A stretch of DNA of 64,000 bases from Pseudomonas oryzihabitans (GTDB lineage: Bacteria > Pseudomonadota > Gammaproteobacteria > Pseudomonadales > Pseudomonadaceae): the NCBI RefSeq assembly GCF_006384975.1, contig NZ_CP021645.1:1950001-2014000 (forward strand), given 5' to 3'. Each line of letters opens with the position of its first letter. Position 1 is the stretch's first letter. This document shows, piece after piece, positions 54,570-63,345 of the stretch. The notes below the pieces were generated by a model. That model worked only from the letters and a program-made list of their open reading frames with translations. It was not told where the DNA came from and ran no database searches. Made by a program: the position numbers and the translations under genes.

Positions 54570-54668
54570 AGTTCACCGTCCACCAGGCGCCGCGCCTCGA
54601 CCGGGAGCGCGGCAGGATCAGTCACTACAACCGACCCGAGCGCCGTGGAGCGGGTTCCAGCTATTCCG

Positions 54669-56102
54669 CTAGGCGGCCAGGGTTTCCTGGCAGAGCTGAC
54701 GAGCGAGCAGGCCGAGGGTCATCAGCGCCCGCTGGGCATCGCGCCCCCAGGGCAGCCCGCAATTCAGGCGGATACAGTGGTTGAACTGGTCGGTGTTGCT
54801 GAAGATCATGCCAGGCGCGATGCTCACCCCCTGATCCAGCGCTCGCTGGTGCAGCAGGCGGGTATCCACCCGCACCGGCAGGCTGACCCAGAGGATGAAG
54901 CCGCCATTGGGGCGACTCATCTGGGTGCCCTCGGGGAAATGCTCCTGGATCGCCAACTGGAAGGCGGTCATGTTGCGCCGGTATTCCTGGCGGATGGCGC
55001 GCAGGTGGCGGTCATAGCCGCCGTTTTCCAGGTAGGCGGACACCCCCATCTGGGTCACGCTGCAGGCGGAATGAGTAGTGAAGGTCTGCAGCCGGCAGAT
55101 GTCGTCCTGGTAGGGACCGGCCACCACCCAACCGATGCGCACCCCCGGCGAGATGGTCTTGGAAAAGCTTGAGCAGTAGATGACGCGCCCCTGCTTGTCG
55201 AGGGCCTTGAGCGCCTTGGAGCCGCTGTCATAGGTCAGCTCGCCGTAGATGTCGTCTTCGACGATGGCGATGTTGCGCTCGGTTGCCAGCCGGAGCAGCT
55301 GCTTCTGCCGCGCTTCCGGCATGCTGCCACCCAGCGGGTTGCTCAGGCGGGCGGCCAGCACCAGGGCCTTGACCGGCCACTGACTCGCCGCCAGTTGCAG
55401 CGCCTCGACGCTGAGGCCGGTCTCGGGATCGCAAGGGATCTCGATCACCTTGAGGCCCAAGACCTCAGCCAATTGCAGCAGCCCGTAATAGGACGGTGAC
55501 TCGGTAGCGATCAGATCGCCGGGCTTGGTCAGCACCCGCAGCGACATCTGCAGGGCATCCAGGCAGCCATGGGTGATCACCACCTCCTCCGGCCCCACCA
55601 CGACTCCCGCGTCACGCAGGCGGATAGCCACCTGGCGGCGCAAGGGCTCGAAGCCAGGGCTGTGTAGATAGGAGAAAGCCGCCCGGGCCTGGAAACGGGT
55701 CACCTTGGACAGCTGCTGGTGCAGGGCCCGCAGCGGCAGGTAATCGGTCTGGGGCACCGCCATGCCCAGGGGCACCACGCCTTCGCGGCGCGATTCGGCC
55801 AGCACCTGGTTGATGATCCCGGCGCGGGTTACCAGACTCGGCCGCTCCACGGTGGCGATGTCCGGGGTCGGCGCGGTCAGGGCAGGCGTCTGGTGCACAT
55901 AGAAACCCGACTGCGGCCGGGCGCGGATCAGGCCCTGGTCTTCCAGGGTGGCGTAGGCCTGCAGGACGCTGGCATGGCTAACCCCCAGTTGCTGGCTCAG
56001 TTTGCGCACCGAAGGCACCCGCTCGCCAGGCTTGTAGACCCCCGTGCGGATGTCGTTCGCCAGTTGCTGGGCGATGCGCTGGTAGAGCAACAGGTTGGTC
56101 AT
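54669..56102 (-). CDS. MocR-type regulator (GntR HTH fused to class-I aminotransferase)
   Basis: A 477-residue fusion: GntR winged HTH (about 10-75, GERVPSVRKLSQQLGVSHASVLQAYATLEDQGLI), linker, and an aminotransferase-fold domain (about 110-470) with the PLP lysine in SSFSKTISPGVRIGWVV and cofactor residues in VEDDIYGEL. MocR proteins regulate vitamin-B6, GABA, taurine or amino-acid genes. No divergent target is evident, so the role is open. Confidence 0.92.
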   Translation of the reverse strand: MTNLLLYQRIAQQLANDIRTGVYKPGERVPSVRKLSQQLGVSHASVLQAYATLEDQGLIRARPQSGFYVHQTPALTAPTPDIATVERPSLVTRAGIINQVLAESRREGVVPLGMAVPQTDYLPLRALHQQLSKVTRFQARAAFSYLHSPGFEPLRRQVAIRLRDAGVVVGPEEVVITHGCLDALQMSLRVLTKPGDLIATESPSYYGLLQLAEVLGLKVIEIPCDPETGLSVEALQLAASQWPVKALVLAARLSNPLGGSMPEARQKQLLRLATERNIAIVEDDIYGELTYDSGSKALKALDKQGRVIYCSSFSKTISPGVRIGWVVAGPYQDDICRLQTFTTHSACSVTQMGVSAYLENGGYDRHLRAIRQEYRRNMTAFQLAIQEHFPEGTQMSRPNGGFILWVSLPVRVDTRLLHQRALDQGVSIAPGMIFSNTDQFNHCIRLNCGLPWGRDAQRALMTLGLLARQLCQETLAA

Positions 56103-56277
56103 AGCGTCTTCCTGGACGAGAGCGGAACAGTAGCAGGCTACCCTGAAGGTATACCGGTACAGCTGGCACTGACCTTACCGCTTCCGTTCCCAACGCGGCA
56201 ATGTCCAAAAACGACAAAGCAGCGGAATGCTCATGCTCGATGCCAGAGGCCCTACGCTAAGCATCGGCGCGCCCATG

Positions 56278-56305
56278 AAAAAGCCCGCCAGAGGGCGGGC
56301 TTTTT
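56278..56305. terminator. terminator of the etfBA operon
   Basis: AAAAAGCCCGCC and GGCGGGCTTTTT flank AGAG. On the minus strand the stem is followed by TTTTT, directly after the etfA stop at 56321. Confidence 0.92.
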
Positions 56306-56320
56306 GCGAGCGGAAGCGCC

Positions 56321-57250
56321 TTAGATGGCCTTTTCCAGCTCCGGCACCAGCTCGAACAGATCGCCCACCAGGCCGTAGTCGGCCACCTGGAAGATCGGTG
56401 CCTCCTCGTCCTTGTTGATGGCGACGATCACCTTGGAGTCCTTCATGCCCGCCAGGTGCTGGATGGCACCGGAGATGCCCACGGCGATGTACAGCTGGGG
56501 GGCGACGATCTTGCCGGTCTGGCCGACCTGCATGTCATTGGGCACGAAACCGGCGTCCACCGCGGCGCGCGAGGCACCCACCGCCGCGCCCAGCTTGTCG
56601 GCCAGGGCGTAGAGGATCTTGAAGTTGTCGCCGTTCTGCAGGCCGCGACCACCGGAGACCACCACCTTGGCGGCGCCCAGTTCGGGACGGTCGGACTTGG
56701 CCAGCTCTTCGCCGACGAAACTGGAAATCCCGGCGTCCTTGACCGCGCTCACGGCCTCGATGGCGGCGGAGCCACCCTCGGCGGCGACCGGATCGAAACC
56801 GGTGGCGCGCACGGTGATCACCTTGATCGGGGCGGTGGAACGCACGGTGGCGATGGCGTTACCGGCATAGATCGGCCGCTTGAAGGTGTCGGCGGATTCG
56901 ACGGCGATGATCTCGGAAATCTGGTCGACGTCCAGCAGCGCCGCGACGCGCGGCAGGAAGTTCTTGCCGTTGGTGCTGGCGGCGGCCAGCACGTGGCTGT
57001 AGTTGCCGGCCAGTTCGACCACCAGGGGCGCGATGTTTTCCGGCAGCTGGTGGGCATAGGCGGCGTTGTCGGCCAGTAGCACCTTGCTGACGCCGGCGAC
57101 CTTGGCGGCGGCCTCGGCGACCGGCTGGGCGTTCTGGCCGGCGACCAGCACGTGGATGTCGCCACCGATGGCCTGGGCCGCGGCGACGGTGTTCAGAGTA
57201 GCGCCGAAGAGGTTGGCGTTGTCGTGGTCGGCAATGACGAGAATGGCCAT
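56321..57250 (-). CDS. etfA: electron transfer flavoprotein alpha subunit
   Basis: A 309-residue EtfA. The FAD-binding C-terminal domain shows [43 protein letters not shown] and [30 protein letters not shown]. With EtfB it accepts electrons from acyl-CoA and other dehydrogenases and passes them to ETF-QO. Its start shares a base with the etfB stop (TGATG), indicating translational coupling. Confidence 0.97.
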   Translation of the reverse strand: MAILVIADHDNANLFGATLNTVAAAQAIGGDIHVLVAGQNAQPVAEAAAKVAGVSKVLLADNAAYAHQLPENIAPLVVELAGNYSHVLAAASTNGKNFLPRVAALLDVDQISEIIAVESADTFKRPIYAGNAIATVRSTAPIKVITVRATGFDPVAAEGGSAAIEAVSAVKDAGISSFVGEELAKSDRPELGAAKVVVSGGRGLQNGDNFKILYALADKLGAAVGASRAAVDAGFVPNDMQVGQTGKIVAPQLYIAVGISGAIQHLAGMKDSKVIVAINKDEEAPIFQVADYGLVGDLFELVPELEKAI

Positions 57251-58002
57251 CAGATCACCTTAGCTTCGTTCTTGAGTTTTTCGACCAGTTCGGCCACGGA
57301 CTTGACCTTGATGCCCGCCTGGCGGCCAGCCGGCGCTTCCACCTTGACCACCTCGTAGGAGGCCTTGACCGCCACGCCCAGGGCGTCGGGAGTCAGGGTT
57401 TCCAGCGGCTTCTTCTTGGCCTTCATGATGTTGGGCAGCGAGGCATAGCGCGGCTCGTTCAGGCGCAGGTCGGTAGTCACCACCGCCGGCAGCTTGAGCG
57501 CCACGGTCTGCAGACCGCCATCGATCTCGCGGGTCACGTTGAGGCCATCACCGGCCTGCTCCACCTTGGAGGCGAAGGTACCCTGGGCGAAGCCGGTCAG
57601 GGCGGCCAGCATCTGGCCGGTCTGGTTGTTGTCGCTGTCGATGGCCTGCTTGCCGAGGATCACCAGCTGCGGCTGCTCCTTGTCCACCACGGCCTTGAGC
57701 AGCTTGGCGGTGGTCAGCGACGACAGTTCGGCAGCGCCGGTGTCGATCAGCACGGCGCGATCGGCGCCCAGCGCCAGGGCGGTACGCAGTTGTTCCTGCG
57801 CCTGAGCGGGACCGGCGGTCACCACCACGATCTCGCTGGCAATGCCCTTTTCCTTCAGGCGCACCGCTTCTTCCACGGCGATTTCGCAGAAGGGGTTCAT
57901 GGACATCTTGACGTTGGCCAGGTCGACACCGGTCTGGTCGGCCTTGACGCGGACCTTGACGTTGTAGTCCACCACGCGTTTGACAGCTACGAGAACCTTC
58001 AT
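57250..58002 (-). CDS. etfB: electron transfer flavoprotein beta subunit
   Basis: A 250-residue Etf[21 protein letters not shown] at the start, the signature [19 protein letters not shown], and AMP-site segments [11 protein letters not shown] and [19 protein letters not shown]. It is the first gene of etfBA. The 293-bp region shared with divergent etf-QO contains a PsrA-like palindrome. Confidence 0.97.
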   Translation of the reverse strand: MKVLVAVKRVVDYNVKVRVKADQTGVDLANVKMSMNPFCEIAVEEAVRLKEKGIASEIVVVTAGPAQAQEQLRTALALGADRAVLIDTGAAELSSLTTAKLLKAVVDKEQPQLVILGKQAIDSDNNQTGQMLAALTGFAQGTFASKVEQAGDGLNVTREIDGGLQTVALKLPAVVTTDLRLNEPRYASLPNIMKAKKKPLETLTPDALGVAVKASYEVVKVEAPAGRQAGIKVKSVAELVEKLKNEAKVI

Positions 58003-58183
58003 GAATCCCTCGATTTATTCTGGTGAATAAACAGGACGCCAAGGCGGCCTTGCGTTAGACACGACCCCTGTCGGTCCAACCTTATTGCAAATTCTTCCTA
58101 TGTTGACCTCCATGACAGCAGGGGTCAACGCGACAGTCCGTCAGGGGGTCAGTCGCTCCCGAGTCTAACAGGCTTGCAGAAAA

Positions 58184-58201
58184 TTTAAACAAACGTTTGA
58201 A
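58184..58201. promoter_or_regulatory. PsrA-like palindrome between etfB and etf-QO
   Basis: TTTAAAC-AAAC-GTTTGAA is a near-perfect dyad fitting the PsrA pattern AAAC-N2-4-GTTT. In Pseudomonas aeruginosa I recall PsrA controlling etfBA and the ETF-QO gene in response to long-chain fatty acids, so this is the probable operator. It lies 95 bp before the ETF-QO start. Confidence 0.65.
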
Positions 58202-58295
58202 TGGGTGCCAGGGAGCACCACGGATATAATGAAGTCTTTTGTTGTACCCCCACATAAATAACCAGATCGTGAGTTTTGCCTGAGGAGAGTGAGCC

Positions 58296-59945
58296 GTGGA
58301 ACGCGAATACATGGAATTCGACGTGGTGATCGTCGGGGCTGGCCCCGCGGGCCTGTCCGCGGCCTGTCGCCTCAAGCAGCAGGCTGCCGAACAGGGCCAG
58401 GAAATCAGCGTGTGCGTGGTCGAGAAAGGCTCCGAAGTCGGCGCCCACATTCTTTCCGGTGCGGTCTTCGAACCCCGGGCGCTGGACGAGCTGTTCCCCA
58501 ACTGGAAGGAGCTGGGCGCGCCGCTGAACACCCCGGTCAAGCGCGATGACATCTACCTGCTCAAGGACGAGCGCCAGGCCACCAAGGTGCCCAACTTCTT
58601 CGTGCCCAAGCCCATGCACAACGAAGGCAACTACATCATCTCCCTGGGCAACCTCTGCCGCTGGCTGGGCCAGCAGGCCGAAGCCCTGGGCGTGGAGATC
58701 TATCCCGGCTTCGCCGCCCAGGAACCACTGATCGATGAACAGGGCGTGGTGCGCGGCATCATCACCGGTGACCTCGGAGTGGATCGCGAAGGCCAGCCCA
58801 AGGAAGGCGTTTACACCCCCGGCATGGAACTACGTGGCAAGTACACCCTGTTCGCCGAAGGCTGCCGTGGCCACCTGGGCAAGCAGCTCGGCCAGAGATT
58901 CAAGCTCGGCGAAGGCGCCGATCCGCAGCACTATGGCATCGGCATCAAGGAACTGTGGGAGATAGATCCGGCCAAGCACGAGCAGGGCCTGGTGATCCAC
59001 ACCTCCGGCTGGCCGCTGGACAAGGAAAATCCGGGCGGCTCCTTCCTCTATCACCTGGAAGACAACCAGGTGGTGGTCGGCCTGATCGTCGATCTGGCCT
59101 ACAGCAACCCGCACCTGTCGCCCTATGACGAATTCCAGCGCTACAAGCACCACCCGGTGGTGGCCCAGTACCTGGAAGGCGGCAAGCGCGTCTCCTACGG
59201 CGCCCGCGCCCTGGTCAAGGGCGGCCTGAACTCCCTGCCGAAGATGGTCTTCCCGGGCGGCGCCCTGATCGGTTGCGACCTGGGCACCCTCAACCCGGCC
59301 AAGATCAAGGGCAGCCACACCGCGATGAAGTCCGGCATGCTCGCCGCCGACGCCATCGTCACCGCCCTGGCCGCCGGTCGTGAGGGTGACGAGCTGCAGG
59401 GCTACGTGGACGGCTTCAAGGGCAGTTGGCTGCAGGAAGAACTCCATGCCAGCCGTAACTTCGGTCCGGCCATGCACAAGTTCGGTCCGCTACTCGGCCC
59501 GGCCTTCGCCTTCGTCGAACATAACCTGCTGGGTGGCGCCCTGCCCTTCACCCTGCACGACCGGCGCATGGACCACACCTGCCTGAAAAAGGCCGACGAG
59601 GCCCCGCGCATCAGCTATCCCAAGCCGGACGGCAAGCTGAGCTTCGACAAGCTCTCTTCGGTATTCCTCTCCAACACCAACCACGAGGAAGACCAGCCGG
59701 TTCACCTGAAGCTCAAGGACCCGTCGATCCCCATCGCCCAGAACCTGCCGCTGTACGACGAACCCGCCCAGCGCTACTGCCCGGCCGGGGTCTACGAGGT
59801 GGTCCGCGATGGCGGCGAGCCACGCTTCCAGATCAACGCCCAGAACTGCGTACACTGCAAGACCTGCGACATCAAGGACCCGGCGCAGAACATCACCTGG
59901 GTGGCGCCGGAAGGCAGTGGCGGCCCCAACTACCCCAACATGTAA
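58296..59945 (+). CDS. electron transfer flavoprotein-ubiquinone oxidoreductase
   Basis: A 549-residue ETF-QO that passes electrons from ETF to ubiquinone at the inner membrane. It has the FAD dinucleotide motif VVIVGAGPAGLSAACRL, the GAHILSGAVFEPRAL block, and a C-terminal 4Fe-4S ferredoxin domain with CPAGVYE and NCVHCKTCDIKDPAQN. GTG 58296 is chosen because GAGGAG lies 8-9 bases upstream and the family typically starts MEREYMEFD. Confidence 0.96.
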   Translation: MEREYMEFDVVIVGAGPAGLSAACRLKQQAAEQGQEISVCVVEKGSEVGAHILSGAVFEPRALDELFPNWKELGAPLNTPVKRDDIYLLKDERQATKVPNFFVPKPMHNEGNYIISLGNLCRWLGQQAEALGVEIYPGFAAQEPLIDEQGVVRGIITGDLGVDREGQPKEGVYTPGMELRGKYTLFAEGCRGHLGKQLGQRFKLGEGADPQHYGIGIKELWEIDPAKHEQGLVIHTSGWPLDKENPGGSFLYHLEDNQVVVGLIVDLAYSNPHLSPYDEFQRYKHHPVVAQYLEGGKRVSYGARALVKGGLNSLPKMVFPGGALIGCDLGTLNPAKIKGSHTAMKSGMLAADAIVTALAAGREGDELQGYVDGFKGSWLQEELHASRNFGPAMHKFGPLLGPAFAFVEHNLLGGALPFTLHDRRMDHTCLKKADEAPRISYPKPDGKLSFDKLSSVFLSNTNHEEDQPVHLKLKDPSIPIAQNLPLYDEPAQRYCPAGVYEVVRDGGEPRFQINAQNCVHCKTCDIKDPAQNITWVAPEGSGGPNYPNM

Positions 59946-59993
59946 GCTATGAGAAAGGGCTCCTTAGGGATAATGCCGATGAGTTAAGCCTTG

Positions 59994-60056
59994 TCGCGGC
60001 CATGGGCCGCTCCTACAAAGGCACGATGTACCTGTAGGAGCGGCCCATGGCCGCGA
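59994..60056. repeat. REP-type inverted pair after etf-QO
   Basis: TCGCGGCCATGGGCCGCTCC-TAC at 59994-60016 and its exact inverted copy at 60034-60056 surround a 17-bp loop. The core is the same as in the pair at 9968-10040. Confidence 0.9.
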
Positions 60057-60130
60057 TTAAGGCAACGACTAGAGGGCTAGGAGGTGGTCTATGAAATCAC
60101 CTCACCTTGGCCCAACGCCGATCAGTCACC

Positions 60131-60167
60131 AAAACGCCGCATTCTTGTGAAGAGCACGCGGCGTTTT
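60131..60167. terminator. bidirectional terminator hairpin
   Basis: AAAACGCCGC (60131-60140) and GCGGCGTTTT (60158-60167) are perfect inverted arms with A and T runs, between convergent etf-QO and the DUF1285 gene. Confidence 0.85.
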
Positions 60168-60240
60168 CGTAATAGCCAAGGTAGCTGAACGCGCAGCATG
60201 GACTGCGGTCGGTCCTTAACTGACTGGCAGGGCCCTTTTG

Positions 60241-60801
60241 CTATTCGGCGGGAGCGACGGGAAAGAACGCCCCACGACTCCAGAGGCCGAGCCACGTCTG
60301 CCCCTCGTATGTACCTTGCTCGACCCGCTCCATCAGTCGGTAGAACACCGCTCGATTGAGTCGGGCCTCCAGGCCACCGCGTACCTGCACATAGGGCGCC
60401 GGCTGGCTATCCTGCTCGGCAAACCGCAGTGGATGCTCGGCACCTGCGGCAACCCGATCACCTACGTTGGTCAGAAAATCCAGCTCCTGCTCCTGCCCGC
60501 TGCCGCGCCACTCGACGTCCACCGCAAGAAAGGGCACGTCCTCCACCTGGATGCCCACGCACTCCACCGGCGTCACCAGCACATAGCGTTCGGGGTCACG
60601 GCGCAGGATGGTAGAGAAGAGGCGCACCATGGCCGGCCGGGTGATGGGCGTGCCCTGGTGATACCAGGTGCCGTCCCGGGCGATGCGCATGTCGATGTCG
60701 CCGCAGAAGGGTGGATGCCAGAGGTGCACCGGCGGCAAGCTGCCCTCCTGCACCGCCGGCAATTGCGCCAGCAGATTCCGTGTCACGTCACCCTGGCTCA
60801 C
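60241..60801 (-). CDS. DUF1285-domain protein
   Basis: A 186-residue soluble protein with the DUF1285 features PPVHLWHPPFCGDIDMRIARDGTWYHQGTPITRPAMVRLFSTILRRD and YVLVTPVECVGIQVEDVPFLAV. Function unknown. It is the last of a minus-strand group with the DUF4823 lipoprotein gene 11 bp upstream. Confidence 0.9.
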   Translation of the reverse strand: MSQGDVTRNLLAQLPAVQEGSLPPVHLWHPPFCGDIDMRIARDGTWYHQGTPITRPAMVRLFSTILRRDPERYVLVTPVECVGIQVEDVPFLAVDVEWRGSGQEQELDFLTNVGDRVAAGAEHPLRFAEQDSQPAPYVQVRGGLEARLNRAVFYRLMERVEQGTYEGQTWLGLWSRGAFFPVAPAE

Positions 60802-60812
60802 GTCCCGCTCCT

Positions 60813-61430
60813 TTACCTGGGGCCCAACCCGAGCAGACGTTGGGCGTATTGCTGCAGCGCCGGCGCCAAGAGGTCTTCCGGGCGTTCGTCGTAGAACGTC
60901 AAGAAGCCGCCGCGGCTACGAATGCGGGCAGTATCCACCAGGCGGAAGGTGGCGACCTCCACCAGCATCATCTGGACCACGCTACGATCGCGCCCGACGC
61001 GACCGATATCATCCTGATCCTCCATTTCCTCCCAGGTTCCGATGCGGTCATCCGCCGCAGCGAAGCGGGTATAGAGGAGGTAGTGGGCACCGAACTGGCG
61101 CGCCTCGGCCATGGCCTGGTCGAAGCCTTCCGGCTTGGGTGCCCGGCGCACCCGCGGGAAGTACTCGACGAAGCCATCGAAGGCCTCTTCCGCGACCACG
61201 TTGGGACGGGCGTAGGGATAGCCCGGCGGGACGAAGGCCCCCTGGGCGATGTAGATGAAGGAATCGGCCTGCAAGCGGAAATTGTTCAGCCGCTGGGTAT
61301 GGCTGTAGTCCAGCAGCCCGGCGTCGCGCATCTGGTATTCCACACCCGATGCCATGTCACTGACGCTCATGCAGCCGCCGAGGCCGAGCGCCAGTGCAGC
61401 CACCCCGATAAAACGCAAACCCTGGATCAT
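60813..61430 (-). CDS. DUF4823-type lipoprotein
   Basis: A 205-residue lipoprotein: signal peptide with lipobox GLGGC (Cys20), then a mature domain with FDQAMAEARQFGAHYLLYTRF and MLVEVATFRLVDTARIRSRGG, typical of DUF4823. AGGGG precedes ATG 61430. Longer in-frame upstream sequence belongs to a shadow of the neighbouring moaA gene. Function unknown. Confidence 0.87.
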   Translation of the reverse strand: MIQGLRFIGVAALALGLGGCMSVSDMASGVEYQMRDAGLLDYSHTQRLNNFRLQADSFIYIAQGAFVPPGYPYARPNVVAEEAFDGFVEYFPRVRRAPKPEGFDQAMAEARQFGAHYLLYTRFAAADDRIGTWEEMEDQDDIGRVGRDRSVVQMMLVEVATFRLVDTARIRSRGGFLTFYDERPEDLLAPALQQYAQRLLGLGPR

Positions 61431-61501
61431 GAAAAGCCCCTGCCCGGCGCCAAGATGCCGTCGATGCAGAGGCTTTAGCAGCTTTCGCGCCAGCTCTGGA
61501 C

Positions 61502-62470
61502 TCAACCGCCGATGATCTTCATCACCGTCACGCCACCGGAGAAGGCGAGGTCTTGCTTGTCGCCCAGCGCCTTGACCAGCAGCCGCTGCAGAGCAGGCAA
61601 GGCCAGATGACGCGGCTTGTCCAGCAGATCGCCGACATAGTGGCGATTGCTCGAAGACAGGCAGCCATGCAGCCAGCCGGTGGACGATAGCCGCAGGCGC
61701 GAGCACGTCCGGCAGAAGGGCACGCTCTCGTTGGCGATGATGCCGAAGTGACCGCCCCCCTCCACCCGGTAGCGCAGGGCGGTGGAATCCACCGGCGCAT
61801 CGGCCTGCACGTAGGCATGGCGCGACCCGATGATCTCCAGCAACTCGGCCAGGGGCACCAGCTGGTTGTTGAAACTCACCGGGTCCTTGGCCAGATGGCC
61901 CATGCGCATCAGTTCGATGAACCTGAGTTCGAAGCCGCGCTCCAGGCAGTAGTCCAGCAGCGGCAGCACCTGGTCGAGATTCTGGCCGCGCAGGGGCACC
62001 ATGTTGAGCTTGATCTTCAGTCCGGCCGCGCGTGCCTCTTCGAGACCGGCCAGCACCGTGGCCAGATCGCCACCGCGCGCCAGGCGCGGAAAGGCCTCGG
62101 CATCGAGGGTGTCGAGAGACACGTTCAGCCGACGGATGCCGTGATCGATGAGGAATTCGAGTTTGCGCGACAGCAGCTGGCCATTGGTGGTCAGGCTGAT
62201 GTCCTTGAGGCCGAGCTGCGCCACGCGTGCGAGGAACGGCTCCAGCCGCGGCGTGACCAGGGGCTCGCCCCCGGTGATGCGCAGCCGCTCGATGCCGGCG
62301 GCATCGATCAGGTATTCCACCCCACGCGCCATGGTCTCGGCACTGAGTTCGTCCTGCGCAGCCACGAGTCGCTTGCCATTGGGCACACAATACGTACAGG
62401 CATAGTTGCAGGCCGCCGTGAGGCTGATCCGCAAGTTGCGAAACGCCCTACCCTGGCGGTCGACGATCAT
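61502..62470 (-). CDS. moaA: GTP 3',8-cyclase (MoaA-like radical SAM enzyme)
   Basis: A 322-residue radical SAM protein: the N-terminal cluster motif CNYACTYC (Cys21, 25, 28), LRITGGEPLVTPRL, SLTTNGQLL, LNVSLDTLD, and the C-terminal cluster cysteines CRTCSRLRLSSTGWLHGC. It ends with the conserved Gly-Gly (MKIIGG) that reaches the active site. It makes the first molybdopterin intermediate from GTP. Other moa genes are not adjacent, so this may be a second, stand-alone copy. Confidence 0.93.
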   Translation of the reverse strand: MIVDRQGRAFRNLRISLTAACNYACTYCVPNGKRLVAAQDELSAETMARGVEYLIDAAGIERLRITGGEPLVTPRLEPFLARVAQLGLKDISLTTNGQLLSRKLEFLIDHGIRRLNVSLDTLDAEAFPRLARGGDLATVLAGLEEARAAGLKIKLNMVPLRGQNLDQVLPLLDYCLERGFELRFIELMRMGHLAKDPVSFNNQLVPLAELLEIIGSRHAYVQADAPVDSTALRYRVEGGGHFGIIANESVPFCRTCSRLRLSSTGWLHGCLSSSNRHYVGDLLDKPRHLALPALQRLLVKALGDKQDLAFSGGVTVMKIIGG

Positions 62471-62533
62471 CTTGGGAACTCCACTAGAACAAGAGAAAAG
62501 GGATGGCGCGGCATCCCTTGCCTCTATCGGACC

Positions 62534-63175
62534 CTAGGATCGGACAGGCGTTTCGACGTCACGCTTGCGGCGATTGCCCATGCGGACGCCGATATCCATG
62601 AGGAACTGGAAGAAGCCCTCCTGATCCTCCAGCACGTCGCGCCAGAACGGCGAATGGTAAAGGGCCACGGCTCCATGCACCAGCGCCCAGGCCGCGCAGT
62701 AATGGAAATAGGGCGGCACGTCCTCGAGCTTGCCTTCGTCGATGCGGCCTTCGATCAGGCTGGTCAGCCGCTGGAAGTTGGAGGTGCGGATGCTGTGCAA
62801 CTGCTCGACCAGTTCGGGCACCTGCCGTGTCTTGACCACCTTTTCCTCGAGTCGGTCGAACAGCCGGTAGCGCTGCGGATCGCTCATACGGAATTCGAAA
62901 TAGGCACGCGAGAGGGCTTCGCGGTCCCGGGCGACGTTATCCGACTGGAACAGCTCGGCGAGATCCCTTTCGTAATCCAGCATCAGCCGCAGGTAGATCT
63001 CGGCCTTCGAATTGAAATGCTTGTAGATGGTGCCTTTGCCGATACCGACCGCCTCGGCGATCATCTCGACGGTAACGCTGTCTTCTCCTTCGGAGAGGAA
63101 GAGTTGCAGCGCGGTGTCGAGGATTTCCTGCTCACGGCGACGGAACTCGCGGACCTTGCGGGATTCTTTCTGCAT
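62534..63175 (-). CDS. TetR-family transcriptional regulator
   Basis: A 213-residue TetR regulator: HTH (about residues 14-60) with ILDTALQLFLSEGEDSVTVEMIAEAVGIGKGTIYKHFNSKAEIYLRLM, and a ligand domain following. It is divergent from the class-V aminotransferase gene (start 63346). Target and ligand unknown. Confidence 0.93.
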   Translation of the reverse strand: MQKESRKVREFRRREQEILDTALQLFLSEGEDSVTVEMIAEAVGIGKGTIYKHFNSKAEIYLRLMLDYERDLAELFQSDNVARDREALSRAYFEFRMSDPQRYRLFDRLEEKVVKTRQVPELVEQLHSIRTSNFQRLTSLIEGRIDEGKLEDVPPYFHYCAAWALVHGAVALYHSPFWRDVLEDQEGFFQFLMDIGVRMGNRRKRDVETPVRS

Positions 63176-63345
63176 GGCAGCCCACTTGTTGTTTTTGAAA
63201 AGGATAGGGCCTCGAACTACCGGCCTCCCCTCGGCTTACCGGCACTTCGTCACACCTTGGGCGAGCTCGACCGACAGGATCGGTGAACAGCGCGGGCGCG
63301 CCCCTTATTATGCCCCATCACACCCAGATTGTACGGATCGAGTCA

